Position numbers and translations under genes: made by a program. The notes below the pieces were generated by a model. The model did not search any database. It was not told the DNA's origin and was given only the letters and a program-made list of their open reading frames with translations. Below, in pieces: positions 20,684-32,873 of a DNA stretch of 64,000 bases (positions within the stretch are counted from its first letter, which is position 1; each line of letters begins with the position of its first letter). This stretch comes from Coriolopsis trogii (Eukaryota > Basidiomycota > Agaricomycetes > Polyporales > Polyporaceae): positions 744,001 to 808,000 of the forward strand of contig JAHYIO010000005.1 of NCBI GenBank assembly GCA_020543525.1, in the 5' to 3' direction.

Positions 20684-22683
20684 TCACAGCTCCTTTTTCT
20701 CGGATACAGTCTTCGCGGCAGCCGCATCGGCCTTGTACCCTTCGAGCGCACGGAGTCGCTCCGTCAGCGTCGGGTGCGAGTGGTGATACGCCGAGTACCT
20801 AACCAAGCCGACCATAATCAGCCATCACAATCGGCAATGTCGTCCCCCAGGTCCCCCTGCGGACATCAGGCGAACCGCGCAAACGCAAGAACACTCACAG
20901 CCAATCCACCCAAACGGTCGACAAGTTCTCCACATGGAGCGCCACGAGCGCGCGCCCGAGCCGGTCGCCCATGTCCTTCATCGCGGGGTCCCCGAGCATG
21001 TTCTCGAGCTCGCACGCGAACCGGTCCGCCTCGTACTCGAACTTGCGGCTCACCATGTTGATTAGGATGCCCACGACGGCCTCGAGCGGCGTCAGCAGCA
21101 TCTATATTTCCGACGCACGACGTGTATCAGTGACGGGCTTTGCACCGCGCGGTAGGGAGGATGACGTACCTGGTAGATGAGGAAGGCGATGATGATCGGG
21201 GGTTTCGCCGCGACGCTAGGCGGGAAGTCGAACGCGCGGAGGAGCGGGGGCGCGTGCAGGAAGGCGGGGAAGAGCGCGAGGATGGTGAAGATGTGCAGCT
21301 GCGAGACCGAGAGCAGTTTCGTGGGGTGCATGTAGTACCAGTGACCAAGCTCGTGCGCTGTGTCAACACGCGTCAGAACGGACGTCAAGAAAAGCACACG
21401 AATGCACACATACCGAGGACCGCCTCTACCTCCTCAGACTTGCTTTGTTTGATCAGCGTGTCAAAGATGACGATGTGTTTGCTCTGTAGAGTGGACACGT
21501 TAATCCAGATCCTGGATAACTATCAACGGGGCACGTACCCAAGGCAGACCGAAGAAGTAGGCATTCGAGTGCGAGCTACGTTTCGAACCGTCGATCTCAT
21601 ACAGGTGCTTCAGCGGGAACTTGAGCTTCGATGCCAGCGCCTCGATACGGTTTCGGAGGTCGCCCTCCGCAAGCGGGGACAGCTTGTTGAACAACGGCTG
21701 AATGACGGTCGGGTAGAGCACGACCATAGACATCTGGAAGATCAACCTGTCGCGCATGCATTCATCTCGCCGTCGCAGTCACTGGCATGAAGGGTTGCCG
21801 AACGCACATGAAAGCCATCAACCAGGGAACGAAGCGGTCCCCAGCCCAACGGAAGATCCACAGGAAGCCAGCGAGGAAAGGTGCACCAATAACGAAGCCG
21901 ACGAGCCATCCCTTGAGAAGGTCGGTGACGAAGAGGGCAGGTGTAGTCTTGTTGAAGCCATGCTTCTCCTCCAGCACGAAGGTCTGGTATACGGAGAGCG
22001 GCATTGATGGCAGACTGGAGATGAAGAAGAGCGTGAACGCAAATGCGATGGATTGTACAATCTGGGAGGCCAAACTTAGTCCTTCTAGCCAATGGGTAGC
22101 GAACGAATGGACAAGGACTGTGTGGAGACGTACTGGATACGCTTTGCAGCGCATACAGCCGCCATGCATCACGTCCGACTGTCTTCTATCCCAGGACAAT
22201 CAGAATCACGCACCTCATATTCCGGTCCATATCCCAGTTTCGAGATCATCCACCCGGCAACCTTCCATGACCAGGCGACCAAACCGATCTGGACGAAGAC
22301 GGAGTCGACAATTTGCTTGAAGAAACCTGCGAGAAGCGAGAACTTGGCCTTGTCCTTGCCGTACGCTTGAGACTTGGCAAAGACCCCGGGCTTGAAATGT
22401 TCTGCAAGTGCTGGTGGTGGTGCCTCCTTTGAGTAGAGAGGGAACTGACGCAGCCTGAGGGACGACGTCAGAGTTCGTCAACGCTATTGTCGAGTCCAGC
22501 CTCGTAGTGCAGCCCACGGGCTTGGTCAATAAAAGGCGGTAAAGAAGCGTACAAGAGGTAAGATTCGAAGAGACACACGGCCCAGGACGAGGCTTGAAGG
22601 TAGAGCTTCCAGTCAAATGGGTCGGTTGAGACCCATGCGAGTCGGTTCTGGACGGCGTCAAGGCCGGCGTTGAGATAGTCCAT
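20684..22683 (-). CDS. STE24: CAAX prenyl protease 1 (STE24 zinc metalloprotease)
   Basis: Integral ER/inner nuclear membrane zinc protease that trims the C-terminal three residues of farnesylated CAAX proteins and, in yeast, also the N-terminus of a-factor. Exons: 22683-22554, 22454-22214, 22061-21808, 21746-21539, 21483-21414, 21357-21170, 21101-20899 and 20798-20684. The zinc motif is HELGH (AHELGHWYYMHP). The second zinc glutamate is expected in SRKFEYEADRFACEL. Family motifs include SNAYFFGLP, VLEEKHGFNKTT and several transmembrane helices. The protein ends in a charged tail of the EKKEL type, possibly an ER-retention-like signal. The frame before ATG 22683 opens only with a GTG, so this ATG is preferred. 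All junctions are GT-AG and all catalytic residues are present. Confidence 0.95.
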
Positions 22684-23016
22684 GGGCACAGTCACCAGTC
22701 GCTCAAGTCAGCATGCAGAGGGCAACGTGCGTAGTGGAGAGAGAGATGATGAGCGTCGAAGACAGATATGCGGACGGTCTGCTCAGAGTGTTGGACGACG
22801 TGTACGCGCCTACCCCGCCACCGACGCGCCAGCAAGTCTCTCCGGTCCGTCGGCCTGCGTCCCCGGGCCGCTAGTCCGGAGGCTCAGTCCAAGCTTAGTC
22901 CACTCAAAGTCCACTTGAACAAACCAACGAATCTCTGTCAAAACGATGCAACGTGAGGTCTCGTATCGTCCTATGTTCTACGTGTTAGGCTTACTGTCTA
23001 CACCGTCTAGTCAAGG
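22684..23016. promoter_or_regulatory. Divergent promoter region STE24 / F-box-like gene
   Basis: A 333-bp gap between two divergent start codons; it must hold both promoters. No specific motif is recognisable. Confidence 0.4.
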
Positions 23017-24302
23017 ATGGGCCCCGATATACCAACAGAAATCGTTGATATGATCATAGGCCACTTCAAGCTCCCTGACGACTTGCCCGCTCTGTGTGCA
23101 TGTTCGTTGCTGTGTCGCTTCTGGTCGCCGTCTGCACGCCATCTCATCTTCCGCACTCTGCACATACGGCGCCCTCTGGACCAAGCAAACCTCCTTCTCT
23201 CTGCCACCCCGGGCATCGAGACATATGTCCGATGCCTCCACATCGAGAGGATCCCACACACGGCTACCTGCTGGATCAATGTCGAGGGTCCCGAACTCGT
23301 ACTATTCCTGACATCGTTCCCCAATCTCTGCGAAGTGGTGGTTACCCGCCCCATGAAGGGTACTTTCCCTGCTTCGGAAGTGTCGCCGCCATCTGTCTCG
23401 CTCCCCCAGCAGCGTGTCCACCCCCTCGAGCGACTATCCCTTGCTTGCTATGTCGATCGATGGAGCACGGTACTCGCCTTTCTCCAGCTATTCACCGTCG
23501 TCCTAAAGTTGAACATCGAGAGAGAGTTGACGTATACCCGTTCAGGGGAGCGACGCCCCGCAGACAATGAACAGTTCCCCAGGCATCTGGAGGTGACCAC
23601 ATTCAGGAGCCAAATGTCGATCGATAGGACCGGGTGGCTCATCACCGAGAGTCGTTCCCGCGAGACGTTGCGGTGCCTCGATCTGGATGGCACTGGTCTA
23701 TTGCGTCATGACATCGATATCTTGAACATAATCCTACTCGCAGTGCGCCCTCAGCTCGAGGAGCTCATACTCAGGATCCCGGCTTTGTCCTCCTGTACGT
23801 CCACGTCATCGTTGCCTCCTCGTCATCAATCCTCACTCACTTTCCACAATGGTTCTCAGACGATAATGATAGCAGAGACCGCGGCGTCAACTGCCTACGT
23901 ACACATATTCCACACATGCGCCGACTCAGAGTCGCAACATACGCTACGACAAGGCTCACGCAGACCGACATCGACGTTCTCGCTCAACTCTCCAGAACCG
24001 TTCGCAAGCTGATCATCTACCTCATCAGAGACAACACTCGGCACTACGCATTCTATCCCGTGGATCCAGTGATATGGACGCGCATGGATACTATCCTGAC
24101 GAACCGCTTGCGGGGCATACATCTCAACATTGATTACAGCGACCTGTGCCCGCACGCTGGCCCATTTGGGAGGAGATATGACGAGAGCCTCGAGAATCGC
24201 GAATCCGTCGCGCTGCGCAGGGAGAGTCTAGAAGCTGTCCGGCGTTGCTTGTCTGCCACTGAGGCCCGTGGTATGCTTACTTTCGTTCCATCCGTTGTAT
24301 AA
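23017..24302 (+). CDS. F-box-like protein
   Basis: Probable substrate adaptor of an SCF ubiquitin ligase, judged from the N-terminus: IPTEIVDMIIGHFKLPDDLP followed by CSLLCRFWSPSARHLIFRTL, the F-box pattern of many Agaricomycete proteins. The rest is leucine-rich (LEELILRIP, RRLRVATY, RGIHLNIDYSDL) without exact repeats. Two exons, 23017-23794 and 23860-24302. Excision of the 65-nt intron joins ...ALSS to YDNDSRDRGV in frame. Reading through the intron instead gives a longer, unrelated tail, so the spliced form is preferred. The target is unknown. It converges on Argonaute, with 177 bases between the stop codons. Confidence 0.75.
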
Positions 24303-24479
24303 CACCCCCGTTTTCCGGATGTTGTATAATGCATGACGATACCGCCCACGACTTGTCGAGCGTACCACCGGCACCTCGCGTCCCCGAGTCAGATCAGCAC
24401 CTCGTGCCTACAAGAACGAGTTCGAGCGCGACAAGCAAACCATCGCCCGCGCTCCCACCCCCACCAAGCCTAGCGACGC

Positions 24480-27400
24480 TCAGATATAAAACATACTCTC
24501 CCGCAAATCAGCATGCACCCCGCTCCCCCACGTCGTCCTCGCACTCTCAAACACCCGCTCCTTCTCCGCCTCCCTATCCGCCGTGCTCGTCGTCGACCGC
24601 GCCCCGCCCCCGCCCCCGCCCCCCGCCACGGACGACTTGTCGTCCCCGACAGCGGTGTTGAGGAGCACGTTCAGGTAGCTCCGCCCGCGCTCGCACGCGA
24701 TGTCGGCGTAGTACGCGGCGGGCACGAGGCTGACCGCTTTCGTCGCGCGCGCGTAGAGATAGCTCGCGGTGTGCGTGCCCTGCTGCACCGTGTCCGCGTC
24801 GAACCTGTTCTCGTCGTACACGACCGTGTAGTGCGTCGCCTTGACGTGCCCTTGCAGCCCGTCGTGTGCCTGTGGTGCGGAGGGAAGCGCGGGTGGTCAG
24901 CGTCTCGAGGGGACCATCAGCGAGCGGCGTGCTAAGCGCGGTGGCGCACCTGGAGGTAGAAGTCAAAGTTGTAGATGTCGGTGATACCCTTGTCGATGAT
25001 GGTGCCCGGTTGCGTGTTCCCGTTGCGCGACGCGTTGGGAGAGTCGGGAGGCCAGAACCGCGCGTGGTGGCGCTTGCCGCACACGATGATCGTCAGCGTC
25101 GGTTTGTACGGGGTCTGGGGTGAGATCTGTTTGAACGCGGCCTGCAGCCGAGGTAGCTCCTCCGTCAACACTTGCGAGTATTGACCCTGCGATCGACAGT
25201 GTCAGTAAGAGTGCACCAACATGAGTCGTATGAGCGCACCTCTGAGACACCATCGCGATAGATGATGATACGTTCCGGGAGGCGGTTGTTCTTCTTCCTG
25301 TACAGCTGAAGACGTTCGACGGTCATCTGTGTCAGGCCCTCGACCATCTTTGCGCAAAGTCAGCAACAGGTCAAGAGGAGGCAACGACGCAGAGGGACGC
25401 ACCTCCTTGCTCTCCTTGTTCCAGTCCGCCTTCTGCAGCATCAGACTCGCCGGGAACTGCGCAAAGTGGTCGTCGACGCTCGCCACGACAGCGGCAATGC
25501 TCGGGGTACCAGGGATGCTCCCCGGTCCGGGGTGCGTCACGTCAATCCCCATCACCATCGTCTTCTTCGCGCGGAGCCAGCGCATGGAGTTTTCGTCGAG
25601 GGCGTGGTTCGTTCCCCCAAGCTTCATGTTGACCTTCAGCACGACGTTCGAAAAGTACTGATCCTGTTTGTTCGGCAGGTTGTCCCGCGCTTTGTTGAGG
25701 AGCATGTGGACGGTGTGCATGCCCATGTCGACGTCGGCGAGCTTCTTGATCGAGTGGTATATATACTTGTCGATTCCCGACAGGAGGACGAGGACGAAGC
25801 TCGGCTTCGCGTTCCGGTTCAACTGCGTCCGGAACGTCTGCCTGATCACTTCCACCGCGCGGTCCCGGTTCTGAGTGTCGTCCCGTGTCCTCGGTAGATC
25901 GACGGACATGATCTTCGGGGGCCTGTCCGCCACAACAACGCCCGCCGCCTGGCATTTGGCGAGGAACGTCTTGAGGAACGTCTGGAGCTCGGGATCTTGA
26001 GGGCCTCGGAACTCCCCACGCCTCCCTTCGTTCACGAGGAGGACGGCCCAGCTGGACATGTTCCCGCCCGTCTGCAGCTTCACCTCGAGGATGTTCCAGC
26101 CCGCGTTCCGTACCTGTGGGGGCCGTCCAGAACGGTACGACACGCTAGGGGCGGGCAAGAGACGGTCGGGCACGACCGCCATCTCCGGGCTGACTGTGAT
26201 GCCGAAGGCACCGAGCGTTGCGCCGGGCGCATTCGGGCGGAGCCCGAGGTCGTCGAAGCCCTGGCTTACTATGGCATCGCCGTTGACGGAGGGCGGGTTA
26301 CAGGCGACGCGGATCATCGCGGCGGTCTGCTCGGGGTCGAGCTTTCCGCGGTACGCCTGTCCGGGGACAATTTCGCAGATCTCGGCGGGGAGGTAGATGG
26401 GCTTGTTACGGTTGAAGCTGACGTTGATGAGGGGAAGGTCGTCCGCGTGGCTGAGAGTGATGCGGTGTTCTGGTGTATGTCAGTAAGGAGTATGGAGAAC
26501 AGATGTGAGGGACGTACTGCGCTTGAAAAAGTCCTCCACGGTGACCTTCCCGCCCAGTTCGGGACAGTCGAAGCGTTCTTTGCGCGCGGTCTTGCCAGTC
26601 ATGATGCGGAATATCGTGCTCTTCTTCGTGTAGCCGAGATGCTTCGTAGAGACCTTGAGCCTATTAGCGAACGACTGAGGCATGGCGCCATTCGTCTGTT
26701 GGAGAAAAGCCAGCATCGCCTGTGCAAGATTACCGGGCACATAGAAGGCGGTCATGCAGACGTTGATGTTGACCATCAGTTGCTTGTACATTGGACGCAC
26801 AGACATGAAAAATCCCCGGAAGGCTTCAACGCCGAGGGAAAGGGTGTGATGTTCCGAAGATGAAGGGAAGAAGTACTTGTTCTTGCCGACGCGCACGCCG
26901 CGCCTCGAAGCGTACTGTTGCAAAATGAGGTTCAGACATGACACGATCGGCTGCGTGTCTATGCCGCGATGACGGGGGTCGCCGCTCATGAATCTATCAC
27001 GTACCATGTGAGCCAGGCACGGAGGGATCATACAAGGACTTACTGGTTCAAAGTGGACGTCTTCTGCTCACCAAGGAACTTGATCTCCACAGTGAACTCG
27101 AGAGCGTTCGGAGTGTCCGCTTGGTCCTCCTCGCGGTACCGAATCGGGATCTCGAGAGGTTGAGGTAGTTGACGCGCAGAGACCAGATGCTGGCTACGAT
27201 CGTGGGCGACATGCTGGACGTACGGCGCGAATTGCTGACTCTGCTCGACAAGCTCCATGATCCGAGCTCGTCTGTCGCCCCTAAGGGCCTGTCCCTTCGG
27301 GGAGATAGCTATCTCGTACTCGTAGTATGATGTATTTGGAGGAAGGGAAACGGAGAAGAAGTTCGTTCGGACAACGCCAGCTTTGCCAAGCGTACCCCAT

Positions 27401-27804
27401 CCAGGGCGGAGGGGCATCTCAGGCTGTACCTTGAGACGCTTGAAGCTCTGGACGAGCTGGTCCAGCTCGTTGAGTCGAGGGTCCTGGCGTAGCGGCTGCC
27501 CCGCAGCGAAGACTTCGGGAGGACCGCCTCCGCGGCCGCCCCGAGAGCTTCCGCGACCTCCTGGCCCTCCTGCGCGAGAACCCTGAGTGTACGACGAGGC
27601 TTGACTGGGAGCGGCGGGGCCTCCTCCACGAGACCCTCTTCCGCGGGGTCCGCCGCCTCCAGTCGCGCCTCCTCTGCTGAATCCGGAGTCGGAGCCACCC
27701 GTAGAAGCCGGCGCTGGGCTGCCTCGGCCACGCGTGGAAGGGGAGCCTGAGCCCCTAGGGCCACCGCGGCTACGTCCTCGGGAAGGACCGCGATTTTGAC
27801 TCAT
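24480..27804 (-). CDS. Argonaute
   Basis: Small-RNA-guided effector of RNA silencing. Exons 27804-27044, 26993-26518, 26469-25403, 25347-25240, 25186-24950 and 24869-24480. The N-terminus is an RG/RGG-rich low-complexity region of about 90 residues. Then come the N and L1 regions, PAZ (from about NKYFFPSSS to VEDFFKR), L2, MID (PKIMSVDLPRTRDD) and PIWI. The catalytic tetrad is complete: D in MGIDVTHPGPGS, E in SKEM (32 residues before the next Asp, the spacing of the glutamate finger), D in YRDGVSEGQY and H in KATHYTVVYDEN. The protein ends MFYI, the usual Argonaute C-terminus. A Gly/Ala-rich insertion sits just before the last helix. ATG 27804 precedes the RG region; an in-frame ATG at 27870 is an alternative. 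It is predicted to be slicer-competent. Whether it serves quelling or transposon control cannot be seen from sequence. Confidence 0.96.
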
Positions 27805-28607
27805 GTCGTATGTAGCAGTAGAGTGTTGGTAGCGTGAGTGTGGAAGGCTGGTAGGCAATTGCGCGATCACGACTAGGAGTAGAAAGGGGTTGGAGCGATG
27901 AGGATGCCGTCGCGAATTGTGTATGTCACTTAAGAGCTTTACCGAGCTCTGTTGCTGCGGTAGTTGAGTACGTGTATCCGACTGATTGCTCTCAGCTCTC
28001 GGAAATTAGAGCAACACGAACTTCCAGCGAGGCTTAGACCGACACGAGTCGCGCGACACGCGAATCTCAGGAAGGGTGCCGTGTCGACTAGAATGGCAGC
28101 TGTGAGCACTCACCGAGTCCAATAGAGGCTTCGCGACTTCTGCGTCTTCCTTCTCTCTCAGAAGACTGCTATGATTCAGTAACCGCAGATGATGATGGTA
28201 TAGAATATACAGTAGGTACGCGGCTGCAGTGAGGGACTGCAGCTGCGGTAATGACTTACGTAATCCACTGTGCCGAGCTCTCTGTTCCTGCCAGTGACAG
28301 TGCTACTAGTACTACTGCCACCTCCTCCTCGTCAGGACCTCAACGCGGAAAGCAGCGACATTCATTCTCAATTGCCATGCTGAGGTGTAGAGGTGACTTG
28401 CCAAGTATGCTTTGATATGAGAAGCCTGCTACGTCACCTAGTACAGACTTACAGTTCACGCACAGAACAGCCTCAACCACCGCCCCCGTCAATTCGCGGT
28501 GACCGTCCGAAACAGCGATGCACAACTTGAGAGGTCGACCAAGTTTCCAACCAAGATCCCAGCTCACCCCAGCACTTGCATACCCACCACAGACTTATGG
28601 TGAAAAC
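27805..28607. promoter_or_regulatory. Divergent intergenic Argonaute / UstYa-like
   Basis: The gap between two divergent genes holds both promoters. A short trinucleotide-rich run (ACT/CCT repeats) lies near 28303-28332. No other feature is seen. Confidence 0.35.
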
Positions 28608-29290
28608 ATGCTGCAACTTCCCGCCTTCAATCTCCGAGTCGGGGTATCGATACTCCTTGTACTGAGCATCGCAAACGTCACCATGGATGTGCTTCTCATC
28701 CGGGCGACCCGGAGGAGCGCAGCCCTACGTGATCCTCCCCTGTCTCGGTATAGTACGTGTCTCCTCTCAGCTATATAGAATCTTCTCTCATCTCTGGATG
28801 GACAGCGTTCGTCGAGGACGACTACCCGCCCTACTTGCCTCTCTCCTCGGCCGCAAAGTCAGTGGCGCTCCTCCTGGAGGAGAGCGTGCGCTATGGCCTG
28901 ACCGCGCCCGAGACCGAACTCGAGTGGGCCTACACCGGGGCTGTCGTCGGAGACAGCAACATTCGGCTGGGCCCCAACCACCGATTCTTCAACACCGGGT
29001 TCGCCTACCAGCTACACTGCGCGCGCTTCCTTGTCTCCGCCTTCCAGCAGGATCAGCCCCCCACGAGCCGCGGCGACTACGCGCACGTCTCGCGTTGTCT
29101 CAACGTCATTCGCCAGTTCGTGCTGTGCTCGGCCGACACGACCCTCGAGCCGCCGGGTGTCATGGACAGAAACGTCAGTGTGGTGCGGATGGGCGGGGAA
29201 CGCAGGTGCAGAAACTGGCCTGCGCTGTACGAGACGATGGAGGGGAACTGGGTCGGATGGCGCTCGTTCGGGGCGGTGTCCGTCGTGTGA
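28608..29290 (+). CDS. UstYa-like (DUF3328) protein
   Basis: Type II membrane protein resembling UstYa-family oxidases, which act in fungal peptide and other secondary metabolism. Exon 1 (28608-28752) encodes a signal anchor (VGVSILLVLSIANVTMDVLL). Intron 28753-28805 leads to exon 2 (28806-29290), which starts with the family entry motif VEDDYPPYLPL. Core motifs are LGPNHRFFNTGFAYQLHC and HVSRCLNVIRQFVLCSADTT. In typical members these positions form two HxxHC motifs; here the first histidine of motif 1 is Tyr and the second of motif 2 is Arg. Either the metal/active site is altered or it belongs to a divergent branch. An in-frame ATG at 28518 would add 30 residues. No precursor-peptide gene is recognisable nearby. 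Confidence 0.8.
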
Positions 29291-31539
29291 CTGATGCGTA
29301 TCGGGACCTTCGGTCTGCCAGAAGTCTGGCAGCGTGTACTGAACTGTCGCTGCGGCAGGAATCTAATCTCGCTCCCCATTCGCTCACGAAGATTGAAGTT
29401 ATCGAAAGCTTCTCTTTTCGGCGTTTCCACGACACCACGATGCGTCCGTTCCAGGACCGTTCTATGGCCTGACGGCGACGTTCTACGTCCTCCAAGTCGT
29501 TTGTTGCAGTGGAGAACCATCTCTGATATATCGTCGGCGACTCCAGGGCCATCAATCCCCTGTGAGTACTCGAGAGTTTACTCTGGCCCGCACTGATGAC
29601 CTGGCACACGTAGGTTTCGGGGCCTCCGGTAGTTCGCGAAGACGTCTGAGAACATCGTGCGCATCCACAGAAGTCAGTAGGGACCCTAAGTCTGATATCC
29701 GAGATGGGTGATCGCCTGAGGGACGGCGCCATTGGCCATTGGCCAAAATGCTCTTGCGCGATGATCTCACTACCGCAGCGACGTCTAATCCGATAGTGCT
29801 TCGACCCCTGCGATTGAATTTTGATCCAAGCAGGTGGAACAGTCGGCCGAGGATCCATCTGGAACGGACACGTACGGCGCTCTCTGTGAGCTATACGAAT
29901 CATGTGTATACAGGTACGAGACTGTCAGTAGATAACAGAACATGCACGGTAGCCTTCCCAGCAGGCAGATCCGACCAAGTCGTGACACCATGCCCTCGCG
30001 CACTCCTACCCTTGGCAAGCCTCAAGGCTCACGTCGGCTTTCGTGGCGACAGGGCGCAGAGTTTTCCTCGCGCCTCGTCCCCGGGGGATGCGCTTCTCGT
30101 GAACCACGAGGGAACCCCGTCCATGCTATCTCCTGCCTTGGTTCTGCCGATCTTCGTATGCTACCGCAGTGACAGTTGCGCCGGGCCTGGAAGTATCCGC
30201 ACTGTCACTCGTCCGCTCGACGTGAGGAAGATGTGCGACCGGTGCAGAGGATGCGCAATCATCCAGATCAGGAAGCGTGGCTCGCAGGCTTCACATTGCC
30301 GCATCTTGACGTCAGATAGTCAGACGTGTGTGGCAAGACGGTCAGATTCTGAGCTGACTCTTCTCGCATTTTGACAGATTTCTCAGAGACGGCAGAGTAG
30401 GACTCGTGCAGAGAAAGAAGGCGCACGTCTCAAAGCGAACTGCACCAGACATTTCGCAAGGGGCAGAGCTCACCAGCCAGATACTATTCTCGCCATATTC
30501 CAGCCTGGACACCATTCTCGTGCACACGCACGTTGCGACTCTCCGCTCGCTCCCTCGTGTGGTGACGAGAGCGTTCGTGAGTCCGCTCCTCGTGCTTTAG
30601 GCGCACGCAATGCCCAATGATATATGCTCCTCAGGAAAAACACGAATGGATTGTACGTGTAGCGTGCACGTCGATGCGTACGTTTTGGCTCTGAACAGAC
30701 CACTGTCCGGCTTCTATGGTGGGTATCACGGATAGTACGATGCAAGGAGCTATTGACTCATAGCCTAGGTCATGTATTCGGTCTCAGGACTTTGCGATTG
30801 CCACCGATACGCTTATGATGCAATGACCTGTTATGCGGGGTACGAACACTATTATCTGACCTGAGCGATGATACTGTAGTATGTCGGTCACGGCAAGTGG
30901 AAACAGAAGACAAGAGGAAGACCGAAACACGTAAGACAGTTACCTGGATAAGCCTGCACTGCCAGGTTGGCTACTCCGGCGTTTACTAAATCTTGAACTG
31001 TTTCGCAGCAACCACGACTCAGGTCTCCTGCTTTCCCCTCCCAGCACTGCAGTCATCACTCGCTTCGGCGCGCGCCGCACCACATAGCAGGAAGAATCAA
31101 TTTGCTTTAGCCTTGCTGCTACTGTATGGATTCTCCTTGGCTCCAAAAACATGAATGCAGAGGCTCTCATGAGTCCTTTCCCACGACTTGTCTCTTCCAA
31201 TCATCAGCCATACATCAAAGACACGGAAGATGGGCCCGCCGTCCGCAGCCTGCGTATATGGGAAACGGTAAACCCGAGCCTTGTACTACAGTGTTCGGGC
31301 TTAGCATGATATTTGGTGGCGTCACTGCGGACTCCATGCATATATACACACCGATCATCTTTCGTTCACCGGACTGCGATTGTTCCTGTCTATTCCTGCA
31401 TCCTGCTCACCGCCGCGAACCTTAACAGGATGTACTGATTTAAGGAAGCAGTGTTCGTCCCACCGCTGGCAACTGCGTGCTTCTTCGACTTCCTCTACTA
31501 CTATACTCGTACGCTCTCAGAGCTGGGGAAACAGACTAT
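29291..31539. other. Intergenic stretch, nothing supported
   Basis: About 2.2 kb with overlapping short frames on both strands. The longest (minus strand, 29903-29175) has biased composition and no family features and partly lies antisense to the UstYa-like exon. No repeat or RNA is recognised. Confidence 0.4.
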
Positions 31540-32760
31540 ATGACAGCTGTCTTCCAACATGCGTTTTACATCGGGAACTATCTAAATGCTATCCTGTATG
31601 GTGAGCAATTCCAGTGTGGCCATCTCCTCGTTACTATGCGGTGCCCAAGCTGATCCGGTTGCTGTCTTGTAGGAATTGAGCTCATGCTGTTCTTCGCGAC
31701 CATACGGACAATGCTCCAACAACCTCGGCACCGACGGTGTCGCTTGGATGTGTTCTTCATTGTCTTCAGCTCGACCCTACTATGTCTGAATACGGTATTT
31801 GTCGCGACGGAGGCCTTTTTCGGAGAGGAAATGTGGATTGTCAACAAAGACTACCCAGGGGGCCAAGATGCATACTTGCAGGACTATGCCTCGGTCTGGT
31901 ATCAGACGTGGGGGACGGCCGCTTCGATTGTGCTGAATCTGTTGAGCGATGCACTTCTGGTGAGTTGTTCGCTCATGTACCGGGAACCGACCATGCTTGA
32001 TGCTGAACTTGAAGAGCAAAGATCCACCGCTGCTACACCATCTGGGGCGACGTACGAATCGTATTTCTCCCGTGCATAATCTACGCAGGCACATTCTGTG
32101 AGCACATTCTGCACATCCCCACACTCCGGATTGTAGCTCACTACGCCCCTCGTAGCCGCAGGCATCGCGCAACTTGTCGTGTCGAGTCGCCCACACGCAA
32201 ACTACTTTGCAGGGCTAGCCAAGAAACTCGGGATCTGCTACACCACCCTCGTCATCAGCCTCGAGACCATCGTGACCGCGCTCATCTGCGCCCGCATCGT
32301 CTACATCGCATACCGGTACGAGTCTGCCGTGGGCCGTCTCGCCCGGCCGTACACCGGCGCGGTCGCGATCGCGGTCGAGTCTGCGCTTCCTTGCACGCTG
32401 CTCGGGCTCGTCTACCTCGTGACGTTCGCGCTAGAGGAGGACGTGTCGGTGCTGTTTCTGTCGGTGTATGTGATGTTCACCGTGAGTATCTCCTCTCGCA
32501 CTCCTCTGGTCTCACGTAGGGACGGTGGCAGGGCGCTGACATGGTATATCCCCGGTGTTCAGTGCATCTCGCCGCAGATGATCATCCGGCGTGTCATGAG
32601 CGGGAGAGGGTGGACGTCGGACACGACGCATTCGATCATGACAGGCGCTCCGCTAGAGGTCGGGAGTTACGGAGTGCGACTGTCGACCGGCTTCAGCATC
32701 GACGTGGAGTCTGTCATTTCTCAGATGAAGGTTCAAGAGAGGACGCAAGGAGTACAATAA
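31540..32760 (+). CDS. Seven-helix membrane protein, paralog C
   Basis: Third member of the family. Exons 31540-31600, 31673-31959, 32022-32097, 32156-32481 and 32563-32760 match copies A and B in position and phase. Landmarks: MTAVFQHAFYIGNYLNAILYG, FVATEAFFGEEMWIVNKDYP, SVWYQTWGTAASIVLNLLSD, GIAQLVVSS and CISPQMIIRRVMSGRGWT. It is closer to copy A than to copy B: the NKDYPGGQDAYL loop and GIAQLVVS are shared with A. Acceptor 32155 (TAG) is preferred over the nearby CAG because only it keeps the SAGIAQ frame. The tail is shorter than in A. Function unknown. Confidence 0.88.
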
Positions 32761-32873
32761 TAGCCGAAGACAGCAAGAAGGCGGTGTACGATTTGAGAAT
32801 GTATAGAAATAGACGCTACATGGATGCATACGGTGTTTGGGCGTGCCGTGATGTGGTCAAACTACGCAGTCAT

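Noticed and set aside
920..29290. Secondary-metabolite cluster containing the P450 and the UstYa-like gene
   Set aside because: They are 26 kb apart, separated by housekeeping genes (STE24, Argonaute) and a retrotransposon, with no backbone synthase or precursor gene.
29175..29903. 242-codon minus-strand frame
   Set aside because: Overlaps the UstYa-like exon antisense and has no family features.
4241..31540. Regular spacing of about 13.5 kb between the three seven-helix genes
   Set aside because: A recent 5.6-kb insertion lies between the first two, so the equal spacing is coincidental.
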